DNA of 64,000 bases from Parastagonospora avenae f. sp. tritici 18332-5 (GCA_022559985.1 JAFJTR010000015.1:434001-498000); one strand, 5' to 3'; shown: positions 21,084 through 32,762, counted from the stretch's first letter. A program made the numbers and translations. Notes: generated by a model from the letters alone, not told the origin.

Positions 21084-24000
21084 GTGGTTCTTACTCATGT
21101 TTTGACACTGCATTCTTCAAAGGCTCCCTTCTTGCATATAAACAAGCAGTTCAGCAACATAGTGAACACGCCGCCAGCCAGTCAGCAAAATAGCCGAACG
21201 TCCACTACGCTTTCTCAGCAACCAACGCTGGTAACATCGACTCCACCTGGTCAGCAGACTCAATCAAACAATGTTCCCAGCGCGGCATTCAGAAGCGCTC
21301 TCGACGAGTTCCAGAAGCGATTGACCAAAGATGAATTAATCAGGTTCCAGACCACAACCTATCCCCAATTTTGCGATGAGCTGCATGTCCTACAAGAGGA
21401 GCAAATAAAGCGCAGAGGGGTCATGAATCTCTCTCGCATAGCTGGCTTTCTTGAGGGCATGCATCAACTTGGTAAAACAATTGAAGTTTTCGTGAACGCT
21501 TCAAACATGGTTGCATTTATATGGGGCCCAATTAAGTTCCTACTTCTTGTAACTGCTCACCAAATGAATTTGAGCAAATGCTAATGATCTTTCTAGACGG
21601 GCAGTGAATATGTAGATTCATTTAAAACCCTCCTAGATGCCTATGAGCTGATTGGAGAACAATTGCCTCTTCTTGTCGAACGGGAAACGCTTTTTGGGAG
21701 CAATACGCCTATGCAAAAGGCTCTGGAATCGATATATATTGTTCGTACGTGCGTACGGCTCAATTCACGGCGTAATTTGAGCGTACGCGCGCACACCTCT
21801 AGGTAGATAAGCTCTTCTCCTCCTACAAGGAGAAGAGCAGCAGTCACTAGAAATACACCCCTATTGCCTGCTGACCTCGTACGCCTACGGGCGTACAAAT
21901 ACCCAAACGAAGTCTACCAACATATATCGATATACTCAAGTTTCACCGACAAGCACTTCGCTTCTTCCAAGGCAACAGTTAGTATACTTCATAGTTAGTT
22001 AGAATGACTGGCTAAAACTTGTCTAAAACAGGGATAAAAACTATGATCAAGAGCATGTGGAAAAGTTTCGACACCGAATTCAAAGGTATTCTGGCGAGCC
22101 TGCACCGGCACAAAGACTTGGTTGAGCAACTTACTAGTGTTGCACACTATCGTCAGTATCAAACAGACATGGAGGGTTTGCGTGATCGCCTAGGCAAACA
22201 ACTAGAGGAAGAAAAGGAGAAGAAGATGGTTACAGTTGTGACGTGGTTGTCTGTCAGCAATCAGGCAGAAGACGATCATATGGTATACCAGAATATTCGA
22301 AGCAATTTCTCTACAACAGCCACTTGGATCTTCAGGCATGAGTACATCAAGGACTGGATCAACTCTACCGTGCCAGAAAGTTCCTTGCTTTGGATGCATG
22401 GCATTCCTGGTGCAGGTACGTGACACCTTCTTCCATTCAATGTGTCGCTAATCTCTAGTAGGAAAGACAATCCTTGCATCGGCCATTATTGACAAATGCA
22501 GACAAAAGCAAGACTTCACGACTGCTTTCTATTACTGCCACGATGGCGATTCGAACAGCAACTCAGCTGTCGCCATACTAAAAGGCCTCGCAAATATGCT
22601 TCTGGACCATGGACAAGACAAAGACCTCCTCCTCTCGTTGTTTTACACAAAATGAGTCTCTGGAGGCGATGCAACATTGCGATCGATAAACAAGGCTACG
22701 TCGCTGCTAGAGCAGTGCTGTGCGATTGTACCAAAACTGTTCTTTGTAGTTGATGGACTCGACGAATGTGATCCAAACGAACGACGAGAAGTCCTCAGTG
22801 CTCTTATTAAGCTTGTGAACGAATTCGACATCGCGGAACCCGGTAGCCTTCGCGTGCTTATTGTCAGTCAGCACTTCCAAGACATACAACGCGGGCTTGC
22901 AGGCTCTGGTACAGCTCGATTGGCGCCCAGAATCATTCGACTTACTGAGAAAGAAGTGAGCAGCGACATAGTCACGTACATAAGAGCCCTGGTGGAGGAC
23001 ATTGCAACGAGAAATTCTTCAGCTGATGAACCGTTCAATGAGAACATTAAAAAGTACCTCCGGAACCTTACTATGGTTAATGCCAAAGGTTGATATGCGA
23101 GGTTCCAAGAAGCATTATGTTACTGACGTTTAGTCCAGGAATGTTTCTATATGCCAAGTTAGTCCTGAACAACCTGCTCGCATTACCAACACGATTGGAG
23201 GTCACAAATGCTATCCAGCATGAGAGGTTTCCTCAAGGTCTCAAAGACGCGTATGTCAGGGACTGCTTTCTTCTCCGTTTCTCGGGTGGCAATTATGTAG
23301 AGACTGATTGGAAACTAGTTACAACCGAATCATTGAACGTATAAAAGAGCACTCTAAGGATGCCGATTGGATGATGGCAAGGAAACTACTTGGATGGATG
23401 ATCTGCGCAAAACGACAACTGACCTGGAAAGAAATTCAAGTTGCGCTCTCCATCGATACTAAGGAACAAACGATCGACTACGAGGACCGACATCTCCGTA
23501 AAAACATACAAGACATTTGCGGGTCGTTAGTGGTCATGTGTCAAGATCGCGTTCGTTCACAAAGGCGATCAATTCCTTCGCGACGCTGATGACAAGGAAA
23601 GGCATTTGAACGATCTCTGGGAAGCTCTCGAAGAGTTCACATCGTTCCACCAAGAAGACTGGTACGGCGGCATTGTGCAGAGCTGTTCAGAAGCTTGCGG
23701 CATGTTTCGACCATACATACTTTACGAACTATTGGTGCAAATGAAGTCTCACATCTACACATTCCAACAGAAAGGCTTTGACGCTCGGCATAAGATCAGC
23801 ATCCAGGGTCTTGAAGCCGCGCTCGAGCGCAACAGGAAGCTTCTAGAAGAGCCGCCAAAAGACATGAATGCAGGTGAAAAGGCGTTGTACAGCAAATTTT
23901 ACGACGACAAGAGGCTGTACAAGTGCACCAAGATCACCTGCAGATATTTCTCCCAAGGGTTCTCGGACAAAAAGGCGCGCAAAAGACACGTCAACATCCA

Positions 24001-24325
24001 CGATCGTCCGTTTCAATGCGAGGTGATGGATTGCCTCGGCCAGGAAGGCTTTGCGAACGATAAGGACCTCCGTAACCACAAAAGATCCTTCCATCCAGAC
24101 GTGTGCGATCTGGCCGAATCGTTCAAATCGTCGATTGCCAAACGCGCGAATGCAGGGCATGCGTGCGGTTACTGTGGGAAAACCTTCACGCGCAAATTTC
24201 ATCGTGAGGATCATGAGAAGAGCCATCGTGGTGAGAGGCCTCATGTTTGCTCGGAGTGTGGGAAGGCCTTCACGCGAAGAAACGACTGCGAGCGACATAA
24301 GAAGCTACATGAGCGCGGCAGATAA
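21084..24325 (+). pseudogene. NACHT (NLR-like) protein gene with C2H2 fingers, disrupted
   Basis: Fungal STAND/NLR-like architecture. An N-terminal helical domain (FRSALDEFQKRLT, FVNASNMVAFIWGPIKFL) precedes a NACHT NTPase. Walker A GIPGAGKT is split by an intron at 22416-22461, and Walker B is FFVVDGLDEC. A helical region follows, then C-terminal zinc fingers (CTKITCRYF..., CGYCGKTFTRK, CSECGKAFTRRND with His pairs). Such proteins are associated with non-self recognition in fungi. Lesions are: no in-frame ATG before the N-domain; a 182-bp insertion at 21740-21921; an in-frame TGA at 22653-22655 before VSGGDATLRS; and a frame change near 23,545-23,555 between VMCQDR and AFVHKGDQFL. Remaining introns (for example the one ending before GMFLYAKLVL and the one ending before YNRIIERIK) still look intact, so decay seems recent. 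Confidence 0.75.
21740..21921. mobile_element. 182-bp MITE-like insertion made of three hairpins
   Basis: The sequence interrupts codons that would otherwise read IYIDILKFHRQAL and is flanked by ATATAT on both sides (21734-21739 and 21922-21927), consistent with a target-site duplication of TA or ATATAT. It contains three inverted repeats: 21752-21763 with 21777-21787 (one-base bulge); 21811-21821 with 21828-21838 (11 bp, 6-nt loop); and 21879-21885 with 21890-21896 (7 bp, 4-nt loop). The outer ends share only a weak terminal repeat (GTTCGTA against GTTGGTA). It encodes no protein. An intron is unlikely because no acceptor restores the frame. Confidence 0.6.
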
Positions 24326-25925
24326 CAAGATAGATTGAGAGTCAGAATTAGTCAAGCTGATGTGAGACTGAAGCATAGGTTTTGTGACTTTTTACTCTCG
24401 CACGCCAGGCGTGCGCACTCATTTGGCTGATACTGTTGCACACGCAACTGTAGCATCCATACAATTGGATCACAATCATCTAGACGTCTTCCAGATAAGC
24501 GAGAATCAAGTCCAATCATGTCATGGCTACCATCTCAATCAAAATTCCGTTGGGGAAGCCATTTAGCGAAGAATGAATTGAACCTGATACACATAAATCC
24601 ACCTAGGAAGAAGAAAATGAACCGTATGCATGCACTTCATAGTCCTAATTATTTTATCCTACATTTTTTTGAGCTACACACATTCAATGGCATTCTATAG
24701 CACCTCGTCCTCCCGAGGTCTGACCCGGCGGGATTACATCCGCAAATGTACAAACACCTACCACTCTATTTGTATCTTTACGCAACATTAACATCCTCCC
24801 CAGCGCTAAGAATTGCAGCGCAAGTGAGTTTGGGATGAAAGCACTATCCTTGACCTGGGGTACGTTTCGCAAACTTGAGGCGAGAGACATACTTGTAATT
24901 GGTGTGACGGTCTTCAATCAGGATAGGTACTCTTGGTAACGAGGCTAGTGAGTACTTTCGAAGAACTTCGCCGCTTTGTATGATCAAATATCTTAACAGC
25001 TAAAAGGCCAAATAACAATGTAGTCATAGTTAGAAGGACATGTAAGATCACATTTACACAGCATTTATGGCAATGCGCGCGGAATAGACCTATATTGAGG
25101 TACTATTCGGCTATCCCGAACTAGAGTTCCCTGTGAAGCATGATTCAATATCTGCCGATGGTGAGAGTCTCCCTCGTTATCGGGCCACAAGGTCATATAG
25201 CAGGGAAAGCTGACATATTGTAGCGTTTACCCGTAAGCCCACAAGCCGTAAGAACTGGCGGCAAAACGAGCCTTCTCAAGAAGCATTCAAGTTTCCTATT
25301 GGCTTCTCGGGTACTGCACTGCAATTGTTAGCTCCAACGAGCAGTCCAACATTGCTTCGGGCACATTAGTAAGGATAACGATAGCTGGTACCGTGCAAGA
25401 GAGATGCAGCGGACAGCAATGTTTCGCTCGCTCTTCTCATCTCCCATAGATCACTGAATCTACAGCTGTGGATCATATATCTCACTCTATCCACTTGCAG
25501 GTTATTGACTGGGCCACATAAAACGCAACCCTCTGTCCGTAGTACTGCAATGTAGGTACTTTCGATAATCACCGAAGCGCCCACAATACATAGCGATATT
25601 CATCGATTCCATATAGCCACATAGCGGATGCTCCGGATATCGTGAAACTAATCGGGTCACTTTTCACTGGTCACGGATCCGCTGGAGCGGGTACCCACTG
25701 CATTGTCCACATTACCTGGTCTCTCGCGAGCTGAATCTTGATCACGCAACTGACAAGAATCGATATCGCGCGAGTGAATGTATCATACTATTTGCATCCT
25801 ACACATACGGAACGCCTTCCTCGAAAGCCGCGCTAAGCTTCCCGCACAATGGCCCCAATCATCCTGTCATCGATGCCTGCAAAAACGACAAAAGTACATC
25901 GATGACTCATTTCTGCTCACTGCAC
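24326..25925. other. Gene-free stretch with repeat cluster C
   Basis: Apart from two repeat-box copies, no coding sequence is recognisable on either strand. AT content rises between about 24,560 and 24,700. Confidence 0.55.
24803..25332. repeat. Cluster C of the interspersed box (two copies)
   Basis: One plus-strand copy lies at 24803-24822 (GCGCTAAGAATTGCAGCGCA) and one minus-strand copy at 25315-25332 (TGCACTGCAATTGTTAGC). The first differs from consensus at a single core base (GCAGCG for GCAGTG). They lie 0.5-1 kb downstream of the disrupted NACHT gene. I see no further copies to the right. Confidence 0.8.
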
Positions 25926-26793
25926 TCAATTATACCACGTGTACACTGCAAATATCACCATGGCAATGACAGCCAGAGTAACAAAGCTGCCGCATGAAGA
26001 ATCCGAGTCATCGTGTACGGGTGCTCCGACAGTGTTGTGCGTCCTTGGTAGAAGAGGTGTTCGCTGTGCTGTGTGAACGTGGACCGGCCGATCTGTACTG
26101 TGCACCCATTGCCCAGGGACTCGATACTCCGATGCGCAGGTAATCGATCGGGGTGTCTGATCGTATCTAGGCTCTGTTCTTTGGGGTTGCACTGTGATTT
26201 GGTAAGGCGGCGGCATCTGGTAATGCACTGGTGGCTGTCGAGGTTCCAGGTGTGGATCGATAGCTGGTTCGTGATGCTGCACGTTACAGGGCCATGGAGA
26301 GGCGAAGTTGATCTTCTTTAGGAGCTTGCGCAAGCACTTGGTTTTGAGCCTACACTTTCCCTGATCCCAAGACTGGAGCAGCGCAACCTTAACGATCCGG
26401 ATAGGTGTGCTCTTCACGTAGCTGTTCTTGGAGAGGCGCTCGCCGTCTGCGAGGAATAAGCAGGAGCCGTTGTCTGGATGCGCGTCGCTAGGATGTATTG
26501 GAACGTGCTCCTCACGCATCTTCTTGCCCCATTCACGTGGGAACTTTTGGAGGAAATTCTTGCCACCAAATGATGTGATCTGCGGACTCGTCAGGCTGAA
26601 TCCATGGCTTGTCGAACATGACACAAACTATCAGCACTGCGGCCTCCTTGTGCGCAGAATCAACAGCCAATATGAGGACCGGATGGCCGAAGTATCCCTC
26701 GTCGGTGCCATCGGTAGTGGTGAGGTGTTCGCTTGGGATTTTCTTTTTTGGTGGAAGCCACGATATAGTACCAGCGGAGTACATTGCGAGCAT
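25926..26793 (-). CDS. Conserved ascomycete protein of unknown function with C-terminal membrane anchor
   Basis: Exons 26629-26793 and 25926-26579 are joined by a 49-bp intron (GTTTGT to CCGCAG) and give 272 residues. The N-terminal half has a block pattern seen in many fungal hypothetical proteins: GYFGHPVLIL, VLIITSFGGKNF, HVPIHPS.AHPDNGSCLFL and RLSKNSYVKSTPIRIV. The middle is proline- and histidine-rich and probably disordered. The last 20 residues (VTLAVIAMVIFAVYTWYN) form one hydrophobic helix with almost no tail, so the protein is probably tail-anchored. No enzymatic motif is visible. The start could lie slightly upstream. I infer membrane anchoring only; the role is unknown. Confidence 0.65.
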
Positions 26794-27363
26794 GCAAGCC
26801 GGATTACCCTATGTATAGACCGACTCCAGAGCTCGACTTGTGCACTAGCCCTGGTTCCCAATAATTGAAAGGTGATAGGAGCATGAAGTACTAACAACGG
26901 GCACTGTGGCACGGTCCGGCGGCTTCATGACCGGGCAGTGCAAGTGGTAGACATTGAGGATGCAGGCAGAAGTTACCTACCAGCCAATAGACCCGCGAAC
27001 CTGTGGTGTCCGTCTATTGGATTACAGTGTCGCAGATTGAACGGCAGGCGTTGCGGGGTCGGGGCTGATTTCGCGTAATCGACCAGTGGTTCGATGTTTG
27101 CGTACGCGCGCAGTTGAAGCTGGCTGCGCCTCGTCAAGCAAACCCAGCTCATGCAGCCATAACAAGGCTACTACAATTGCCTGGAAAGGCTATAGTAGGG
27201 CGGAAGACTTGGCAGCGCAATGGGGGAGGCAGGCTGAACTTATTGATCATGTCAGTTGCATCGCACCCATGGAATTCGATGTGCGAATAGAATGAATAGT
27301 GTTGGTACAATATACCAGGGTATCACGAGAAAGGAGAATCTAGATCGACATCCATACTCTGAC
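26794..27363. other. Intergenic stretch upstream of the tail-anchored protein gene and downstream of KAE1
   Basis: No gene is supported. Overlapping short frames on both strands have no family resemblance. Confidence 0.5.
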
Positions 27364-28470
27364 TCAATCCCTCCAGCCTACGAACACTTCATCGGTTCGG
27401 AATCGCTGCGTGCATGTTGTATCTTCCATCTTGGTAACCACGCCGGTGCAGTACTCCAGAAGTCCGGCATGTGCGATCATGATGCCGTTGTCGATGCAGA
27501 ATCTCTCGTCAGTTGCGAAGACGCTGCCTCCTCTATCTCTTGCCATCATGCCCATCATCTGCTGCAATCTTTCGTTCGATCCGACACCTCCAACAACCAG
27601 AACTTGCTGTGAGCCAACGTGTGCCATTGCACGTTCCGTAATCTCCACGAGCATCGCATAGATGGTCTCTTGTAGCGAAAAGCAGAGATCCTCCCTCGTT
27701 ATTAGTTCCCCCTCCTCGGTCTTCAATCGTTTCTCGAGGGGCAATGACTCGTCCAGCCCTTTTGCCAATAGATCTGCCGCAGCGAGGATACCGGAAAAGC
27801 TCGCATCCATGCCCTTGACGCCATACGGTAAGTCAACCAAGTTCTTGCCTTTCTTTGCCAGCTGCTCCACATTGTATCCAGGGAACGGGTCGTTCGGTAT
27901 CATGAGGGTGCGAGCAAATCGATCGATACAGTTTCCTATCGCTATGTCGAGAGTCTCGCCGAATATTCGGTAGCGTTGCGCAGAGTATGCGATTACTTGG
28001 GTGTTTCCACCCGAGACATAGAGGACGACTGGGTTGTCGGCTTTGGTAATGGCCCTACCCATCTCGATATCTATATATGTTAGCACATTTCCTAAGAACT
28101 GCACAAAGAATTACACACGTCCAACGCAGTGATTTACTCCAACTACCGGCTTGCCCCACAGTAGACTGATAGTTCTTGCAGCCAGTGCCACGCTCTGTAA
28201 TGGTGCACCCATTCCAGGTCCTTTGGTGTAGCATATGCAATCGATGTTCTCAATCTTTACGCCGGCTTGCTGTACCGCTTGCTTTATTAACCTCACGACC
28301 CATGCTCGGTGATGTATCGCGGTATCCTTGGGCAGAAACCCTTCTCCTGGTGGGGAGATGTAGGTGTGTCGAAGATTTGAGAGGATGATGGGCGTTTTGT
28401 TAGGTCCAGAGTGCGATATGACGCCTATACCTATCTTATTGGCGCTTCCTTCTAATCCTATAGCAATCAT
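27364..28470 (-). CDS. KAE1: KEOPS complex ATPase Kae1 (tRNA N6-threonylcarbamoyl transferase)
   Basis: Catalytic subunit of KEOPS (with Bud32, Cgi121, Pcc1), which adds threonylcarbamoyl to A37 of ANN-decoding tRNAs and also affects telomeres. Exons 28119-28470 and 27364-28070 (48-bp intron) give 352 residues, close to the usual 340-390. The N-terminus IAIGLEGSANKIGIGV is cytosolic-type, with no mitochondrial extension, which separates it from Qri7. The metal-binding HxxxH pair is H114 and H118 (NHCVGHIEMG); the intron falls inside the codon of the second His. Further motifs are LYVSGGNTQVI, GVKGMDASFSGI and VGGVGSNERL. It is head to head with RKM4. Confidence 0.95.
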
Positions 28471-29017
28471 TGTTGTGGATGCTTAGTTGTGAGTTGAAGC
28501 TGAACGCGTCGAGTTGCGCATCGCGGGGTGGCAGAAAGTGTAGCCGAGCCTCAGTGCTCTTATCGATAACAGACTCGAACATTTCTGCTGAGATGAATTC
28601 AGAAGGTTTAAAATAGTCATAGTCTGATCATGCCTCAGAGGCTACGCGAACTTGAAATGGTTCTTCTTGAAATCATATTCAAGCAAACAGAATTGTTGCT
28701 GTATGACCGTAGACGCTAGCACGATGTCATCTTATCTTAAACGAGGCCTGAGCGTATCATACACGAAGCGAGTCAACATGACAAGCACGTTCCCTTCTTT
28801 ACACCCCGATCTTCTCCAAGATCTTTCCTCAACAGCAATATTCGAAACATTCAGTGAGTGCTCATGTGTGCCGAGTGCTTGCAAGGGACGGAATGTAGAC
28901 TCGGACGCGCTAGTGTCTATGAACCAATGAGAGCGCATGTCTCGGCTGTCATCAATTGACCCACCGACCATATTTCTGCCCTCCTCCACCATCGCTCACG
29001 ACAATCTAACATTGCGC
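28471..29017. promoter_or_regulatory. Divergent promoter region KAE1/RKM4
   Basis: A 547-bp head-to-head spacer. A frame at 28652-28930 is not supported by any similarity. A single ACGCGT lies near 28504. Confidence 0.4.
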
Positions 29018-30539
29018 ATGGCGGACTTTGACGGTGCCAGTCAGGCCTTCTTGGCATGGCTACAACGATCTGGGGCGCAAATTAGCCCAAAAATTCAACT
29101 CGAAGACTTGCGGAATGCGCAGGCCGGGAGAGGTGTTGGTAAGTGGCATCTTTCGGATAGTGAGGGTTACTCTCCCTCTCCTCACCACTCTATCCACCAA
29201 AGAACTTGCCACAGACGCCAGCTAACCTTCACTAGTTGCGACTCAAGACATTGCCGACCATGAACTTCTCTTCCGCATCCCCCGCACAGCCATTCTCAGC
29301 GTCGAAAACTCCATCCTCTCCACCGAGATCCCCGCCGCCACCTTCGAGATGCTTGGCCCATGGCTCTCACTCATCCTCGTCATGCTATACGAGTACACCA
29401 ACGGCGACGCTTCGAACTGGGCGCCGTACTTTTCCGTCCTACCCACCGAATTCAATACCCTCATGTTCTGGTCTGAGGATGAGCTTGCAGAACTACAAGC
29501 CAGCGCTGTGTTAAACAAGATTGGAAAAGAGGGAGCGAACGAGGTCTTTATGGAGCAGCTGTTGCCAGTCATTCAGGAATTTGCTGACATTTTCTTTGCT
29601 GGTGATGAGCGGGCAAAGCAAAGGGCAGAGGAGATGCGGGATGAGCGCAACGTCTTGCTTATGCACAAGATGGGCTCCCTAATCATGGCGTACGCATTTG
29701 ATGTCGAACCGGCCTCTCTGCGCAAAGATGTTGACGAAGAAGGATTTGCCGAAGAGGAAGAGGACGAGGCACTACCTAAGGGCATGATACCCTTAGCGGA
29801 CATGCTCAATGCCGACGCTGATCGCAACAACGCGCGCCTATTCTACGAGGAGAAATACCTGGAAATGAAGGCCTTGAAACCCATCCGAGCCGGCGAGGAA
29901 ATCTTCAACGACTATGGCCCGCTTCCACGATCGGACCTATTACGCCGATATGGCTACGTGACAGACAACTACGCACAGTACGATGTTGTCGAGATCAACA
30001 TGGAACTAGTAACCGACCTTGCGACTGCCACTGGCATTCACTCTGCGGAGAGATTGGAGTACCTGGAAGAGCAGGAAATTGTTGATACTGGGTACGACAT
30101 TTCTGCCAGCAGTCCTTTCACGATACAAGAGAGCCTGTCTCCCGAGCTCGTCATTCTCGTTGAAACCCTGCTTCTACCATCAGAAGAGTTCGAGCGCTTG
30201 AAGACAAAAGGCAAGCTCCCGAAACCTGAGAAGATCACCAGCAAGGGTGCCGAGCTCTTGCACAAGCTTGTGCAAGCTCGAATTGCGCAGTATGCGACCA
30301 CCCTCCAGGAAGATGTTCAGTCAACGAAGGAGGTACCACCTATAGGAGACGCCGATCCGAAAGAGCGACGTTCCGCCATTGCCAGAGCTGTTCGCATTGG
30401 GGAGAAGCAGCTGCTCAAGCAAACTCGAGATGCGTTAGCCGAGCTAATGACAAGAGGAAGCGTGTCAAAAAGGCATCGCACAGTCGACGACGAAGGCGAC
30501 GTAGAGATGGGCGGGGTCGAAAAGAAAGCGCGGGCTTGA
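29018..30539 (+). CDS. RKM4: SET-domain protein lysine methyltransferase, Rkm4/SETD6 type
   Basis: In yeast Rkm4 methylates ribosomal protein L42; SETD6 is the animal relative. Exons 29018-29138 and 29236-30539 give 474 residues. The SET domain starts at GRGVVATQDIADHELLFRIPR, is split by the usual large insertion (I-SET), and resumes at KGMIPLADMLNADADRNNARL (about residues 223-243). The S-adenosylmethionine/catalytic motif IRAGEEIFNDYG is near 258-268. A C-terminal Rubisco-LSMT substrate-binding-like helical region follows (ELVILVETLLLPSEEFERL). The lysine- and arginine-rich C-terminal tail may direct nuclear import. Distinguishing Rkm4 from other class VII SET enzymes by eye is only moderately secure. 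Confidence 0.85.
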
Positions 30540-30842
30540 TCAATGTTTTGGTAAGTTTTCAAATTTTTATCTCCTGCAGCTCAAGATTCATCTCAAGACT
30601 GCAGATATTATACAACTTTCAAGAATATCTCGCTAATCGACTTGTACACCCAGGCATATCAATATCCATTCCAGCCTCCCATCTGGACTGTTGTACATAA
30701 TCTTTGATAGATCTCTCCACGGCGCATGGTACCTTCTCTCGAATGAAACAAACAAAGGGTATAAATCGCCAACAAACCAACACCTGATACCATGGCCACA
30801 ACTGCTGAGAGGCGAGAAACGAGAAGAGGAGTGCTGGTTCAA
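30540..30842. other. Convergent 3' flanks of RKM4 and EPL1
   Basis: AT-rich sequence between two tail-to-tail genes. No gene is supported. Confidence 0.5.
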
Positions 30843-32762
30843 TCACCCAGCGCTAGCATTCGTGGGTGTCGGGGGCATCAGATGACCAGAGGCCGACCGG
30901 TTGTGGTTTTCGATGGATCTTCGATTTGGGTTCGGTGCAGCTTGTTGTGGTTGCTGCTTTTCGCCTTGCCTGTCAATCATGTTCCTATATCTGATGTGCA
31001 TGGTGTCGGTCCAGTCCACTGCGTATGTCTGCTCGTCCTCGCTGCTATCACCGGAGAACTTCCATCGATCCGCAACACGCTCGTCGACTTCGCCGTTCTC
31101 GATCTTCTGCCGTTTCATTCCGCGCCGGTCAATCATTACACGCCCACCTCGACCGATTCTTCTCCGGAACCGGGTTTGGTCCTGAAAAGGAACGTCTTCT
31201 GGAGGTGTGGCGAAACGTATCCGCGCGCTTCTCCGTGGCTCATCCTGTTTGTTCACACGATCTACGGTCATTGCATCAGCGCCTCCTTCATCAGAAACAG
31301 AAGCTGGTGGTGTGGGCAATTGCGACTGCGTGAAGACCGTACGGAAGTCTGATTTGGCAGCTGGTGGTTCCAGTGGTGGAGTGATAGGCCGCCATGTCGC
31401 ATCTACCCAACCGACGTTCCACTTCTGGTGCTTGACGAGGTTGTCCTCGATGAAGCTTTCGATTGCTTCAGTCTTCTTCGTTTGTTGTTCCTCAAGATAA
31501 ACGAGATCGCCGTCCACGAGACGTCCGTCGGAACGATTGTCTCGCGGCTTCATACCGGGAATATTCTGGCGCACTCTCTCAAGATCATTTGGCCTCTTCG
31601 GCTTAGGGGCAGGCTGCGATACGTTAGCTGGATGCGAGACGATGTCATTCCGAAGAGATGGACGTACCTTTTGAGTGATCAGGAGCTCTTCGTCATCGCC
31701 CTTGATACTCAATTTCCTCTTGATCTCCTTGACAGCTGCGCGCTGTTCGAAGATGGTCTTGTCGATCTGGATCTGCTCTCTTTGCAGTACTTCACGCCGG
31801 CGCACATGTGACATTAACAAGCGTGCATCTTCGAGGTCTTTGCGAAGCTTCTTGAGCTTGTCATTCACTTGCGCATCTCGGCCACGTGTCTTTCGGACTT
31901 GTCGTACTTCGCGGCGACGGAAGCACACGTATGGGTCAGCATCGTCGGTCTCAAGATTCTTCTCGAACTTCAATGACGGCAGCAGAGGGCGATTGCCTTT
32001 GAGCAAACGTTGGTTCTTCCAGTGCGCATAGACTTCCTTCGCGAATCGACGCGCCGACTCGCTGATCGTTTCATCGAAATCTGCCTCTAGCTCTTCGAAG
32101 GGGAGCACAGGGGTGTTGTCGACATCAGCATACGGTTGCTTCTCCTGAGTCTTCTCTTCAAAGAAGTACATGATCTCCTCGAATTCTTCCTCGGAGCAGT
32201 GCGCTTTCTTGCCTTGTTTTTGGTTGAATAACTTTAAGAAGGCAGCATCGTCACTTGTCATACAATACGGGCAACCTGATGTGTCTTCGACAGTCGACGA
32301 GAACCTAATATATGTGGCAGGCTGTCTGAATACCTTTTGGTAGAGGTCGTCATATTGAAGTTGACTCGCGACAGCATCTGGTGTTGGAATGAAGAGCTGC
32401 GCGATCTTACCCCCGGTCGAGCTTGCCTGGGCGGCAGAGATGACAGCCTGAAGATGGTGTTCCTGCAAAGATGTTAATACTTTGCACGAACATGCGCCAA
32501 AGGTAAGAAACGCAGCGCATTACGACATCGACCATCGCGTGATTGTGCATGTTGAGGCGCGTCGATGATACGGAGCCGAAAAAGGAAAGGCGTGACCTAC
32601 AATCTCCTCGCCCTTCTCAACACCAGTCTCAACTTTGGGAATATGTCGCGAGGCGTCGTCGTCGGCAAGTTGCTCAACCTCATGCTCGCGAACAATAGGT
32701 AAGTTTTGCTTTGTAGAAAGTTTCCGTTGCCGAAAGCGGGCACTCGCGATGCGCGCAGTCAT
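30843..32762 (-). CDS. EPL1: Enhancer of polycomb-like protein Epl1 (NuA4 scaffold)
   Basis: Epl1 scaffolds the Esa1-Yng2 (Piccolo) module of the NuA4 histone acetyltransferase. Exons 32601-32762, 31668-32462 and 30843-31613 give 575 residues. The N-terminus FRQRKLSTKQNLPIVRE and VETGVEKGEE, then EHHLQAVISAAQ, match the EPcA domain. YADVDNTPVLPFEELEADFD and DPYVCFRRREVRQVRKTRGRD follow. The second intron (31614-31667, 54 bp) is a multiple of three and open, so a naive translation reads through it. Its GTACGT donor, GCTAAC branch site and GCAG acceptor make splicing likely. The first intron is 138 bp. The start at 32762 is the family-like Met; the frame is open upstream. Confidence 0.92.

Noticed and set aside
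21740..21921. Spliceosomal intron or introner element in the NACHT gene
   Set aside because: A donor GTACGTG exists, but no acceptor near the right end restores the frame of DILKFHRQ; the flanking ATATAT repeat fits an insertion better. RNA-seq would decide.
10585..24325. Repeat-induced point mutation as the cause of all pseudogenes
   Set aside because: Only isolated C-to-T-type stops are seen; the other lesions are indels or truncation and there is no obvious run of CpA-to-TpA changes. A dinucleotide index would be needed.
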